From: Cyprinodon diabolis
Lineage: Eukaryota > Chordata > Actinopteri > Cyprinodontiformes > Cyprinodontidae
Length of the DNA: 64,000 nucleotides
Assembly: GCA_030533445.1 (NCBI GenBank)
Contig: CM060080.1
Location: forward strand, 41,266,880 to 41,330,879
Direction: 5' to 3'
Part shown: positions 43,635-55,822 of the stretch, piece after piece
How positions within the stretch are numbered: position 1 is the stretch's first letter
How the letters are laid out: every line of letters begins with the position of its first letter
Notes under the pieces: model-generated
The model's database searches: none
Told to the model about the DNA's origin: nothing
The model's input: the letters and a program-made list of their open reading frames with translations, nothing else
Translations under genes and position numbers: made by a program

Positions 43635-44560
43635 TTTGTATAGCACAATTCAGTACAAAGACAATGCAAAGTGCTTTACATGATTAAAATATAGCAAAAT
43701 AAAACAGAATCAAAGCAAGTAGGAAAAAAATGCAGAGACAAAAAAGAATACTAAAAACAGTTTACCAAAGAAAATAAAAAAGTTGAACTAATGATGTTTC
43801 AGTTGAACTGTTTAACTAGAATAGTGAAAGGCAATCCTAAAAAACAATTTTGTCTCGATTTAAAGGAACTCAGGCTTTCCTTTTTTGCAGTTTTCTGGAA
43901 GTTTGCTCCAGATAAGTGGAGCATAGGAACTAAATGCTGCTTCTCCATGTTTAGTTCTGGTTCTAGGTATGCAGAGCAGGCTGGAGCCAGAAGACCTGAG
44001 TGGTCTGGAGGGTTGATACACTGATAGCAAGTCTGTGATGTATTTAGGTGCTAAGCCATTCAGAGATTTATAGACTAACAGAAGTATTTTAAAGTCTATT
44101 CTCTGAGATACAGGGAGCCAGTGGAAGGACTTTAGAACCGGGGTGATGTGCTCTACTTTCTTGGTCTTAGTGAGGACACGGGCAGCAGCGTTCTGGATCA
44201 GCTGCACTGTCTGATCCACTTTTTAGGCAGTCCTGTGAAAACACCGTTGCAGTAATCAATTCGACTAAAAATAAACGCATGGATTAGTTTTTCCAGATCA
44301 TGCTGAGACATTAGTCCTTTAATCCTGGAAATGTTCTTCAGGTGATAGAAAGCCCACCTTGTAATTGTCTTTAAATGCTTTTGGAGGTTTAAGTCTGAAT
44401 CCAGCACTACACCTAGATTTCGGGCCTGATCAGTGGTTACTAGCTGAAGCGACTGAAGCTGTGTGCTAACTTTAGATCTCTCCTCTATTGGTCCAAAGAT
44501 TATTACTTCAGTTTTGTTTTTATTCAGTTGAAGAAAATTATGGCACATCTAGGCATTGAT
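43635..44560 (-). mobile_element. 5'-truncated L2/CR1-type LINE (reverse strand)
   Basis: Minus-strand frames 44548-44198 ([34 protein letters not shown]) and 44219-43860 ([32 protein letters not shown]) correspond to the C-terminal part of the ORF at 57195-59696. They are followed by a 3' UTR ending in GCACTTTGCATTGTCTTTGT-like sequence. The two frames overlap with a frameshift, so it is inactive. Its 3' end abuts the LTR at 43634. Confidence 0.8.
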
Positions 44561-45014
44561 TTTTTTCTAAAAGATGAAATTCTCCAGTGAGCTGTTTCCA
44601 AACAAAATTTCTTTTTGTTTTACACTTGTGTAAACAAAATGAGAAATAAAATCTGTCTTAAGTCTAAAGTCTACATGTATGCTCAGTGCAAGGGATTGGA
44701 GAGAGTCAATGAGTGCTTGCAATTAGCTGGTTTTCCTTTGATAGAAATATTTTTAAGAATATAATTGTGTTTCCTTTATTAGTAAATTTAATATTTTCTA
44801 ATTGCAATTTTTTTATTTCCAGGTTGAAATACCAATGATTTTATGAATTATATCTTACAGTGTTTTGCAGAATAGTTTTGTGGAAACCAAATGAAACACA
44901 GTGACTTTTTTTGACAACCATTTGAATCTGTTCTGCCTATGTTTATAACCCTTTTATACTAATAGTCATAAGTAAAATCAAGTTCAGCCAATATCCTGAA
45001 GAAGTCACTAGTGT
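44561..45014. other. nothing recognised
   Basis: AT-rich DNA between a LINE fragment and a retroposon tail. Bases 44690-44760 resemble the 3' UTR following the LINE near 60270-60330 (GGGATTG...GAGTCAATGAGT...AACTGGTTTTCCTT) and may be a scrap of it. Confidence 0.35.
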
Positions 45015-45395
45015 GACGATTCAATCCATCCATCTTCTCCTACTTAGTCCTTGTCAGTGTTGCGGTGGGGCCAGTGCCTATCTCTGGCAGTCTATTGGCA
45101 AGAGGTGGGGTAAACCCTGGACAGGTCGCCAGTCTATTGCAGGGCAACACAGAGACACACAAAGACACACAACAGTGCACACACACACTCACACCTAAGG
45201 ACAATTTAGAGAAGACAGTTAGCCTAACAGTCATGTTTTTGGACTGTAGGAGGAAACCAAAGTATCTGGAATGAACCAATGCAAACACAGGGGGAACATG
45301 CAAACTCCAGGCTGTAAGAACCCAGGTCAGGAATTGAACCCCGAACCTTCTTGCTGCATATCAACAGAGCTATCCACTGCCTCACTGTGCAGCCC
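45015..45395 (+). repeat. dispersed retroposon 3' segment, copy 2
   Basis: Shares the CCTGGACAGGTCGCCAGTCT, CAGGGCAACACAGAGACACA, CATGTTTTTGGACTGTAGGA and GAATTGAACCCCGAACCTTC phrases with the copy at 36689-37110, in the same orientation. Confidence 0.65.
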
Positions 45396-46138
45396 GTAGA
45401 GACTATATTGGGGTAATTTTACTCTAGGTTTAAGCCAAGATGTTCTATGAAGGCAATGGAGGTTTGTTGAGGAATATTCGTGGTTCAAAAAGGTCATGAA
45501 GACCAAGGGTCACGGTTAGCAGGTCTGGGATAAAGTTAAAGAGAAACATAACACCAGGCTTTCACTGACTATAGTGTGGCCTTGGGGCTAGGCCCTGCTA
45601 GGAACCCATATCATCAAAATAAATGTGTATACTCACACCCACTGTTCAGTGGTGCAGTTATCCTGGCATGCAGCTCTATAGAATGATTTAAAAAAAATTA
45701 TGTTTGTTTCAGATGCTGCTGTGGCCAGTAACAGGATAAGTCAGGTGCCACACAGGACAGTGTTCCTGTGAATATCACAATAAAAATCAACCCAAGGTAT
45801 GCTGATTTGGTTACTGTAAACAAAACTGCAAAAATACAAATAAGGATATAGAAGGGCTTTTTAAGGATAAAAAACTATTTATTTGTGCACTGATAAAAGG
45901 TTTTGTGCCATGTGCCATGAACATGGTTTTGAACATTGGTAACCAGTGTCCATGTTTCATCTTGACATGATGACCGGAGAAGAGGGTGCAGTGTTGGCTC
46001 TTGGAGCAGATGTGAGACCTCTCTTCTCTGCTCTTCTCTGACTTGGAGCTGAATGATATTTGTTAATAAACTTTTATATTTTGGACAGAAGTTGTGCTTA
46101 ATTTATTCCATGTATGTGCAGAATTAACTGTCTGACCA

Positions 46139-46937
46139 TGTCATTATTTTACAAAGTTCAGACCCAAATGCAGAAAACCGAACAGAGAGACCAGTGAAAA
46201 GGTTTAGTGGGTTTTATTGAAGAGGTTAAACAGAGGGAGTAGTGTTGCTCTGAACACAGCTGAACCGGAACTGAAAAGTGAGGGGAAGACACAGCGGTTA
46301 GTTCAGGCTCAGTGGGGAATTTGACTCGCAAACTTGGAGAAGAGGATTTGGTTGCCGACTCACGTTTCCAGAGAAGTTGTTGAATCCTTGACTCCTGTCT
46401 GTGTGCCGTGGTTCCAGTGTTTGTCTGATTCGGTCGAGGGCGGAACAGGGTTTACCCAGAATGTGGTTGTTAGTTGGTGAACGGAGAAACTGACTGCCAC
46501 TCAGATTTCCTGTGGTACTTGAACGGGTCGTAGTGGAGAATAATCCCTTCTTAGTGAGAAGCTCAAACGATCTCTTGGGGAAAGTGGATCCAAACCTCCT
46601 GTTTGAACCCCAGCTCAGTTTGAAGCTCAGCTGATCCTTCCAGGGAGAGAAGGTCAGAGAAATCCAGTTTGCAGGATGACTTCCTGCCGAGAGGCAAAGA
46701 CAAAAACAAACTCAGGTTGACAAAAATTCAGTTTGACTCAGCAAAACTCAGCTTGGCTAGAGTACCCAAAACTGGAAAACACTGACGTCAAGGTAGTGGC
46801 AGTCAGCAGCTTAAGAACACTCCGTTACAAGGAAACCATCAGCAGGTGTGTGAGGAGGCGGACCAGAACCAGGCGCCTCCTGGTGGATGAAGGGAGACAA
46901 ACACAAAAACACAAACACAAAGACAGGAGTCCTGACA
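46139..46937 (-). mobile_element. solo LTR, family E, exact TSD GACCA
   Basis: A 799-bp block from TGTCATTATTTT to CCTGACA is flanked on both sides by GACCA (46134-46138 and 46938-46942). The GTTTTATTGA near the left end would read TCAATAAAAC on the minus strand, a plausible LTR polyadenylation signal, which sets the orientation. No internal element sequence remains. Confidence 0.85.
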
Positions 46938-47181
46938 GACCATGATTTTAGCTTAAATCACTCTTTCATTTATTGTTCTAACACACAGCCCGTAGGGCAT
47001 GTGTTCATAAATAATATATAACAGCCGGAATAATATCTTAATAAAAAAGATATTTACCACCCCTACCGGGGAGGGAAATAAACATCTTAAGGTATCAAAA
47101 CATAATATGAATTCCTAGATGGCTGGGAATTGAATGTAACAGTTATTCATAATAATGATTTTACCATAAACTCCCAAAAAG

Positions 47182-48448
47182 CAGTGATGGGACTAACGGC
47201 GTTGAAAGTAACGGCGTTACTAACGCCGTTACCTTCTTTTAGTAACGAGTAATCTAACTAATTACTTTGACTGTAACTATAACGCAGTTACCATTGCAGA
47301 CACCCCGTTACTGCGCGTTACTCAGGTCGCACAATGAACCTTTTTTCATGATAGGACTCGTGCGCAGCTGCGTGAAGCTGACACCCCACCCACGTCAAAA
47401 AACTCTGCAAATAGACTGAATGGTTAGTGCAACGTTAGTGCAGATTTGTGCAGAAAAAAAATATTGTTTGTGCTACTTTTGTTTAAGAGATATTAAAGAT
47501 TATTTTTAGGTCATCCAGAGGTGCGCGCCTTGTCATGAGAGAGGGGAGGATGAGAATGGCTGATGTATAGTGAGATTCCGTCTGTCAGTTGGATAGGTGG
47601 GTGTTTCCGCTGGTGGGTGTTAACGTACAGCACACACAGAGAGATGGAGGGTGAGGAGGATCCAGCAGCAAAACAGCGTTTTCCTGATGGAAATACAGGT
47701 GTTACGTCGAGCTGCGTTTCCCCATCAGATACGGTTTCCTCTGCATCTCCGCACAGCGCAGGCGTTACGAGTCACCTCGCAAGCGACAGGAAACGCGCAT
47801 GCTCGCTAAAGGCGCGCACCAGTCGCCCAGTGCTCGCGCCACAGGAGAACTATGGAGAGCGTGAACGATCAAATGAAAGGGAGAAATCTGGATGGATGGA
47901 TGGATGGATGGATGGATGGATACTCTGCCTTCTCAACCTACTGTATTTTTATTTTAAACATTATTTGATGGCCTTTGTGGCAGGGATGGAGATCCATATT
48001 TTATGTCACACACAGAGTATAGATCTAGATAGATAGATGTATAGATAGATGTTGCAGTATCTATAACAACCCAAACACACAGGATTTCAGAATTAGACAT
48101 CCCCAGTTATTAATTTCACCAGATCTGAATGCCCTGTTAAAAAACTTCACATGGCGTTCCCCCCTGATGTCATTTACGTTGAGTTGCAATAAATGCTAAA
48201 CTCTCTGCAGGTTCTTGTCTTTGTCGTCCGCTCTATTCAGCTGGCTTTGGAAACACACGGCGAGAAGGTGGGGGCTGGATGGTGAGGGGTACGGGGGCGA
48301 GAAACGCAAAAGTAACGCAATAGTTACTTTTACTAGTAACTAGTTACTTTTATTGTGGAGTAACTCAGTTAGTAACTCAGTTACTTTTTGGGAGAAGTAA
48401 CTAGTAACTATAACTAATTACTTTTTCAAAGTAACGTGCCCAACACTG
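47182..48448 (-). mobile_element. non-autonomous hAT element, copy 2 (8-bp TSD CCAAAAAG)
   Basis: A 1267-bp inverted copy of the element at 30045-31317, nearly identical along its length by eye. It starts CAGTGATGGGACTAACGG and ends GTGCCCAACACTG. The exact 8-bp TSD is CCAAAAAG (47174-47181 and 48449-48456). Its internal tetranucleotide tract (about 47891-47930) differs in length from copy 1. The frame at 47563-48036 runs through this non-coding interior and is not a gene. Confidence 0.92.
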
Positions 48449-48809
48449 CCAAAAAGAGTGAGAATCCACGTGAACCTCTGCTCTTCAGACACAGTTTACA
48501 CAGCCAGAGACCACAGACAGGTGTTAAGCAGGACTGGAAAAATAAAGGGTATATTCAAGCAACTACTTATGCAGTTAAATTAAAAGACCAGGCAAGGAGA
48601 CCATTAACCATAGAAGAAGCTAAGAGGCCCACCATTCACTTCACAAATATAGTTTTTATCAATCAGTAGAAGGAAATAAGGTTTTTTGTTAAGCAACAAG
48701 AAGTGAGATTTTCCATTTGAAACACACCATGTTGCAAATATACCTAGTATGTAGAAAATTAGGCCTCTATACATATAAGCAAATTTGTTATGAACACACA
48801 GCATTTTTT

Positions 48810-48925
48810 TTATCCATCCATTTTGTTATATGCTTAATCCCAAGTGGGGTCGCAAGGGCTGCTGGTGCCTATCTCCAGCTGTCTACGGGTGAAAGGTGGG
48901 GTACACCCTGGACAGGTCGCCAGTT
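48810..48925 (+). repeat. dispersed retroposon 3' segment, copy 3 (short)
   Basis: Contains GGTGCCTATCTCCAGCTGTC and GTACACCCTGGACAGGTCGC as in copies 1 and 2, then ends abruptly. Confidence 0.55.
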
Positions 48926-50369
48926 GCAGACAGCATTATTTAAGTTTTATTTAAAAAAAGATCATTTTAATGTAAAAGTATGCCCTTTATTTTCCTTTAT
49001 GTTGGGGCAGAAACATTTTTAGCTTCAAAATATCAATCTGTTAAAACAAAGTGAATATAGTCTCCACCAGGCTTCTAAGTTTAAGTATAATAACACATTG
49101 CTGTAACACAGCGAGCTTTGCAGATAGGCAAATACAGCAGATTTAAACATCAATAACAAAAAATGTCTTTATATATTTCCTCCAAACATCCACCAGTCGG
49201 GTTGACAGTATTTGTTCTCAACACAGCAAGACCTCTGAGTGGCTGTCATGTGAAACATTATAACTTCAGATCCATTCCTCCTGTAAAAAGCACACCTAAT
49301 TTCTTTCCCTGGTGGTGGTCTTCTGTTGTCATGGCTTCCTTGCAAGCTTTAAATAACTGTCTGGCACTCATTATTCTGCCTGAACGAAGTCCCTTCGCCT
49401 TTAGTCTGAACTCCCACATTGAAAACACTGTGCAGCTCATTGTAACTGATTTATTAGAACAACATGGTGGTGTTTTTTTCAGGAGAATGAGTCATTATCG
49501 ATATTCTGAGTGTTTACTGAGTTGGACAGGAAAATAAGAGAGGGGTTACATCATTTGAGACATGAAATATAAGTTTACATGTTGGAGTTCAGATAGGAAC
49601 CATTTGCACATTTGCATTTAAATTTTTTTAAGTTTGGTGGTTGATTTTATTGCCTGTTTGGTAAGTGGCTTTACAGCATAATGTAGTCACACATCTGTCA
49701 GTCTGGAATAGCACATTGATTACCACCTGTTTCCTCACAAGGTTATTTCATTCATCTGAAACTTGTACGCGTAGTTTGTGCAACACATAACTATTCTTTC
49801 TCCTCCTCTGACACTGATTTGAAGTGAACATTTTATACATCATGCTAGCCAAGGCAACCCTTATCACTCTTTTGTATTGCAGCGTGAAAAGACAAAAAAA
49901 AATCTCTTGCGCCACTTCCATATGCGTTACTAAGGTAGATAAATATTGGATATTATTCAAAGCATCCGCTGTATTTGTTGCAGGTATATTGCATTTTATC
50001 CTTATTAATGATAACTCTCCAGGCTCTAACTACACACCAACACGACAGTGTCGTTAGCGCTCCATAAAAGAGTGTCCTTAACAGCTGTGCTGCTTTCTTC
50101 TTAGCTCACTTTGTCTCGATATGATGTGGTATTAATATTATCGGCTCCCATTGTTCAACGGCTTTCTAATAAAAAAAAACAGGAGAGAAGGAATGTTTAC
50201 ACCTAATGTCACCAGCAGGTGGCAGTAATGCAAGGGCTGTAGCTTTAAGTTATCAAGGCAACCTCGAATGAAGAATTTCTAGTTCTGGCCTTGATCTGTA
50301 TGATCATTATAAATCTTTGGGGGACAAGTACCCCCCAGACCCCAGTGCCATCTGCGCCCCTGAGTCTTG
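48926..50369. other. nothing recognised
   Basis: Only short frames; the longest (124 codons at 49163-49537) resembles no family and has no splice or composition support. Confidence 0.45.
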
Positions 50370-50690
50370 TTCCCACATCGGTTACTGCAACTCTCTTCTT
50401 TTTGGGCTTTTTCAGTAAATCCTCCATAGCTCTTCTCGTTTAATTACCAAAACCCACTCTTTCCATCAATTCCCCCCAGGTTTACATGAGTTTCATTGGC
50501 TGCCCACCTCTTCACCATGGGGAGCAGAGCTTTCTATTAATTCACTTCCTCCTGATATTTGCTATAATGATACTTTTCCTCTGTTCAAATCAAGACTAAA
50601 ACTCATCTGTTTAAGACTGCATATCTCTACTGATTCCTGTCCTGTTTTTAATGCCTGTTGCACAGTGTCTTTGGGTATTGTTGAATACAC
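50370..50690 (+). mobile_element. degraded LINE 3' coding fragment
   Basis: Translation with stops gives GYCNSLLFGLFQ, then EFHWLP, then FPLFKSRLKLICLRLH. This is the C-terminal order of L2/CR1-type ORF2 (compare [17 protein letters not shown] and [10 protein letters not shown] in the copy at 57195-59696). Confidence 0.55.
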
Positions 50691-51308
50691 ATAAAATGTA
50701 TAATCACTACAAAGTGGAACCTTGCAAGCCTGACAACACAAACTCAGCTTTGAAGAACAGGGGTAGCAGCATCTCTTTGTACAGGTGTATTTCTACAGGA
50801 TGGACAAGTGCTTTTTCCAAACAGATGGGGAACAAACATCATCTCCTCAAAGTGTTTAATTTTTTTTATACATTTCTTAAAAGTTTATTTACATTTTAAC
50901 AGGTCCCCCCATATTCAGTTTTTATTATATTAATTTATGTGTTCTATTGTTGGAATATTTAGATTTGATTTCTCTTAGATCAGTACTGTATATTTTCCCT
51001 TTAGCTGATATTTCTTTGTGAAGATTCACGGCTTCATTCTGACACACCTGCTCCATATCTCCTGTGATTGCTTTATTGCTTTTCTGATTATCTGTCATCT
51101 CTACACCCCTGCCTTGTACTTTCAGGACACTGTTTTTTTATCTCTTTATGCTGGTTTTATCGGATTTTAAATTTGTGTTACATTTCTCAAAATTGTAATT
51201 GTTATAAATAATACTTTCAATGTATCAAGCTGCTCCCATATTCCTAATTTGTTCCAGGTTGCAAACTCTAAATCATGACAAGGACATTTTTTGTGAAAAT
51301 AGTGAATG

Positions 51309-52027
51309 TGTTGGGATCTGGAGATGTACCACCTTTCTCCAGCAGAGTGCGCTGTGGGTCTCCTGGGCTGGAGCCCTCCAGCACACCTGACGTTCATCAA
51401 CCCATCAGGAGACCTGCCTTCATAAGCAGCAACCAGACCTTCCTTTGACGCCGCAGTGTTGACCTAGTTTGGTTAGCGAACCTGAGCCTCTGTTACCTGA
51501 AAGAATCTTTGTTATCTCATGAGAGAAACCTGATTCTAATCTGCCTCTGTCTTTGCTCACAGGAAACCTGTCTCAAGTCTGAAGCTCTGGATGAGCTTAA
51601 CCTGCCTGCCAGCCCTGGTGAGCCAAACCTGAAGATTCCAATCTGGATTCCTCCTGCTGCTCTCAGAGAAGAGCTGGAAACTCTGATCAAGGTCTGCCAT
51701 TCATAGTCAGAAGCTAGACGCTGCTGCTGCTGCTTTGTGCACTCTGCTGAACCAACAGTCTCTGGACCCAACCGGTTCCCTCTCTCACGAGCAAAGCCTG
51801 GACTTCTTCAAGGTAGACTCTGAATTATCTAAAGACTCATTTAATCATCTGACTGCCTGGCTAATCAAACTGTCCGTCTCTGAAGACATCAGTGAACCCA
51901 ACCCGGACCAGTACCTGAACCAGTTCATGTCTTTGTGTGAAAACCTTTTTTAATAAACTCTGTTAAACTTTTACTCAGCCTCCGTTTGTGTTCTGCATGT
52001 GGGTTTAGCCTTAAACCAATCATGACA
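51309..52027 (+). mobile_element. solo LTR, family A, exact TSD GAATG
   Basis: Begins TGTTGGGATCTGG and ends CCAATCATGACA, 719 bp, flanked by GAATG at 51304-51308 and 52028-52032. It is homologous to the LTRs of the gypsy element at 18063-22129 but starts at what is an internal TGTTGGGATC in the longer LTRs. It contains the AATAAA signal near 51953. Confidence 0.9.
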
Positions 52028-54206
52028 GAATGGAACATCTCAAAACATCAGAAGTTGAAGCTTGGCCATAAATGGATCTTCCAAATGGACAATGGACATA
52101 TGGATTTATTTTCAAAATGACTTAAGGAAAACAATGGCAAGTACAAAGATCTGATCTCCATGTCATTCAAAATGTTTTTTGATGCAGATTGAAAAGTATG
52201 GTAAGTATAGGCACCTACCAAACCTGGTTCAGTTCCATCTATGGATAGACAACATGTAAGGTTTAAGTCATAAAGTTTAAAATGTAGTTTTATGATAAAC
52301 CAAAGGAAATGTATCCAAAGGTATATATTTAAGCATTAACCTATTTTTGATGTTGTTGTTCAGGATGTTGCCAAATATCTTAATAGCAAAGAGAGCACTT
52401 AGCAAAAACTCTAAATTCAAATGAAGAAAAATAAAAATTTTATAATTTTGGCGTTTAACAGAACTATCTGAACTGGGAAGAAAGGTTTGTTAGTTTCAAT
52501 TGTAAGAAACCACATGTTTTCTCAGCAGTTTTTTTTTCTGTTTTGTTTTTTTGACTGGTTTTTAGATTGTTATGGACTCTTTCATCTTTCCCATTACTTT
52601 TTGTATAGCTTGTTATGTTTTTATATTTTCCTCTCAAGCACACGGCAACTGTGAGTTGTCTGGAGGTCTTTTTTTCCTTTTTACTTTGCTCGTTTAAGAC
52701 TAATAATTAAAAAAACCTGTTCATATATTAAAAGACTAAGTATAGTAGTTCCTCCTCTTCTTTGTGATTCCTCTATCGATTGTACTGACTCATACTAGCT
52801 CTTGTGGCTCTGTCCGTCGCCACTCCTCTCAGCTTTCTCAGCCTTTGTTGGGAGAAAAGACACTATCAGGGTGACCTTCTTCTGTTATAAAACACTTGAG
52901 CTTAATTGAGAGCTACTTAAAGGAAGACTGAAATACTATCAGATTTATGCTTCAGCTACATCAATGATGTTTGAAATGAATCTGTTTCAGCAGCAGGATG
53001 GTGACCTTTTTCCATTTTTTATTCAGGTGCATGAGCTTTCATGCTTAGCCCACTCAATAAATGCTTTGTCCTTCTGGTCGGTCACCCTCCATTCTCACAG
53101 CTGGTTATCCACTTTTTAGTGCAGCTCCACTCTTTCACAAAATCCATCTTCAAGTCAGGGCCCTGGAGACCCTTTTATGCCTCATTTCAGTTTTTGCAAA
53201 GAGTTTCTAAGTCAATAGTGCCAGCTCTCTGTGAAAGGCCAACATTGGTAGGCGGTGGAAAGGTTCAGTGTTTGATGTGTTAGAGTGACATGACCCAAGT
53301 TTGTGATTCTATGAGCAACAGGAGGTACAATGCTCTGGTTAATGCTTTAAATGAGTGTCATTGGGATAAAATGCGAAGAAGGATTTGAACAGTTGTATTG
53401 CCCTTAATTATGCTTCTACATCAGGTTGAATGCAGTTTTTATGAAGGCTTTGCAGTCAGAAAAAGGTTTACATGTAGCTTAGTGTCTGAAATGGTTAAAG
53501 ATATTTGTTTTATTTCAATCTTTGGCAAGGGTGTAACTTTGTAATGAAAGTTGGTGGGGACACTATTAGGCAGAGGTCATGGATAGCGGACCACGGTCTG
53601 GATCCAGATCCACCTGCTGGCTAATCCGGACCCAACCTGACTTAAAACATTTATAAATTACCGCATGTTGTCTGAGGTCAGTTTGTAAACGTCACTTGCG
53701 CCGCTTCTCCTGTTACCCCGAAATCCCACATCCTCCAACACCCCGCAGCGCTCCAGACGGCCTGCGCAAAGCAAAGCCTACAGCCTCCGCTGTTCCTCCC
53801 GTATTGCTGCGCTCCAACTTATCCTCTGAGCTTTAGGAGTGCATGCACGATATTATCATTAAATTCATAGGAGCAAAACATGCAGAAATGAATGCTTAAT
53901 TTAATATGACATATTTAAAAACTCGCCATCAGCATCCAGCAGATGTTCGGTTTCTGATGGAGATGAGAAATCTGCTTCCTGGTCTGTTGAAGCTCCAATA
54001 GTTTGCATCCAATCTTTTAAATAAACAGTGTTAGTTTTTTGAAATATAGAAGAATTATGCTCTAATTTGTAATTGTTACTACAATTGTTGTTACTATATT
54101 TTAATCTGACAAACCGGATCTTCTCGCCGTTCTTTCTCCTGTTTGGTGCGATTGCAAAAGCGGATCTGGACCTGGCCGGACCGGAGCGGAGCCTAAACAT
54201 TTAGAG
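52028..54206. other. mostly unrecognised, possible hAT debris at the right end
   Basis: AT-rich DNA. From about 53570 the GC content rises with CGGACCACGG and CTAATCCGGACCCAACCTGA, and the following hAT-like peptide suggests this end is transposon-derived. No intact frame. Confidence 0.35.
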
Positions 54207-54311
54207 GATGTTTGGCTCAACCTGCTGCTGTGAAGCAGGATTCTCCACCATGAACAGAATCAACAATAAATCTGGATCCAGGCTCAAAATGAGCACCTTG
54301 ATATGTGCTTA
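54207..54311 (+). pseudogene. hAT dimerisation-domain fragment
   Basis: Reads MFGSTCCCEAGFSTMNRINN then SRLKMSTL and a stop. This matches the MFGSTY-CE-FS-MN-I--K-RSRL-DEHL motif at the C-terminus of hAT transposases (ZBED5/FAM200-like). No upstream catalytic region was found. Confidence 0.6.
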
Positions 54312-54990
54312 AGAAAGGCTTTGTTTCCATTCAAACCCAGGTTTAAAGCCTTGCAGGGCAGCCTAAAGCCCACTGCCAACATTAAGACAGAAAAAAGAAA
54401 AACAAATGGTCAGTTCAGGTCCTTTTTAAAATATATGAATCATGAAATTGTCTCTATACCAAAATATTGTTGTTCTCTACTTCAAAAAACACACACTTTT
54501 GAAATAGAATTTATTTATTTTTATTTAAAAAAACAATGTATAAACTGGATACATAAACTTCTCATTTTATTTCAGTGTTAAAATCTGTTTAAAGTAACAG
54601 ATCATTAAAAATGTCCCCAGACCTTTACTGGTTGATTTTCTTTATTCGGACCCCGCTGATTTTTAATTGGTTAACCCTACTATAAGGGTTGGGGATGATG
54701 AACCTGCATTCACAGGATTTAAAGGTTTTTGTTAGGTTTTTGTATTTAGCTAAAAATAAGCCCAAACACAAATTTGAACACCATACATTTATTCAGTGCT
54801 TTCATATTGCTGAGAATGCAAAAATAACAAAATAATTTTATAATGTACAGATATACTGGTTCATTTAAGTGGCTCTTTTGTAATGGCTCAGAAACTTCAG
54901 CAACATCAATAACAAATAACAGGAAAAAAACTTTGGTGCAAGTAATACGAATAGTTGTAAGTGCAAATTTATTTTTTAGAACTTTATAAT

Positions 54991-55822
54991 TGTTGGGATC
55001 CTCAGGCTTGCCCACCAGAGGGCGCCGAGGATCCTCTTCTGCTCTTTGTTATTTTTTCCTTAGGGCTGGAGTTACTGTTGGGATCTGGAGATTACCCTCT
55101 GCCTCCAGCAGAGTGCGCCGTGGGTCTTCTGGAGCTGGAACCTTCCAGCACACCTGATTTCCATGTACTCATCAGGAGACCTCCACTTTATAAGCTCCTG
55201 CCAGACCTTGCTTCCACGCCGCAGTGTTGATATTAGTTGGAATCCTGTCTCCTCGTGAAGCTCTGGATGAGCTTAACCACCTGTCTCCTCGTGAAGCTCA
55301 GGAAGAGCACCCTCACTGGAACCCAGTCTCTGGTCTGCAGCTCTGGGAGAGCTGCATCACAGGAAACCAGTCTCAAGCCTGAAGCTCTTGGAAAGTCTAA
55401 CCTGCTAATCTGCCCTGGTGAGCCTACCCGAAGATTTCCTACGTGGATGAAACCTGACGACTTCTTTGTGGATTTTCCCTAGAGGTTCCCATGTGGAAAT
55501 TCCCCTGTAGTTCTCTGCGGTGAGCTGGAAGCTCAGCCTGAAAAATCCTTCGTGTTTTCCCCTGTTGTTCTCTGCAGTGAGCTGGAAGCTCAAACCCAGG
55601 ACTGCCAGGCTAAGCCTAAGCTAGATGCTTAGCCTCACATGAACTCAGCTACCAGCCATCTTCCGTTCCCTGCTCAGACCCCAGTGAACCAGCCCCCTGC
55701 CTGAACTGTTCCAGTTAATTATCCATGTGCTTGTGTCATTTAATAAACTCTTTGGACTTTTACCAGTGTCTCCGTGTGTGTTCTGCATCTTGGGCTTTAC
55801 TCTCAGAAACCCAATCATGACA
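54991..55822 (+). mobile_element. solo LTR, family A, exact TSD ATAAT
   Basis: Begins TGTTGGGATCCTCAGG and ends CCCAATCATGACA, 832 bp, flanked by ATAAT at 54986-54990 and 55823-55827. It has the extra 5' segment seen in the 798-bp LTR of the gypsy element, including a second TGTTGGGATC inside at about 55077. An AATAAA lies near 55743. Confidence 0.9.

Noticed and set aside
45690..45780. Possible exon after TTTGTTTCAG at 45711
   Set aside because: The frame from the ATG stops quickly and no partner donor or conserved peptide is seen.
47563..48036. 157-codon ORF inside hAT copy 2
   Set aside because: Runs through the non-coding CpG-rich core and the GGAT microsatellite; the matching frame in copy 1 differs in length and the product has no similarity to transposases.
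49163..49537. 124-codon ORF in an otherwise empty region
   Set aside because: No family resemblance, no splice context, AT-rich codon use like non-coding DNA.
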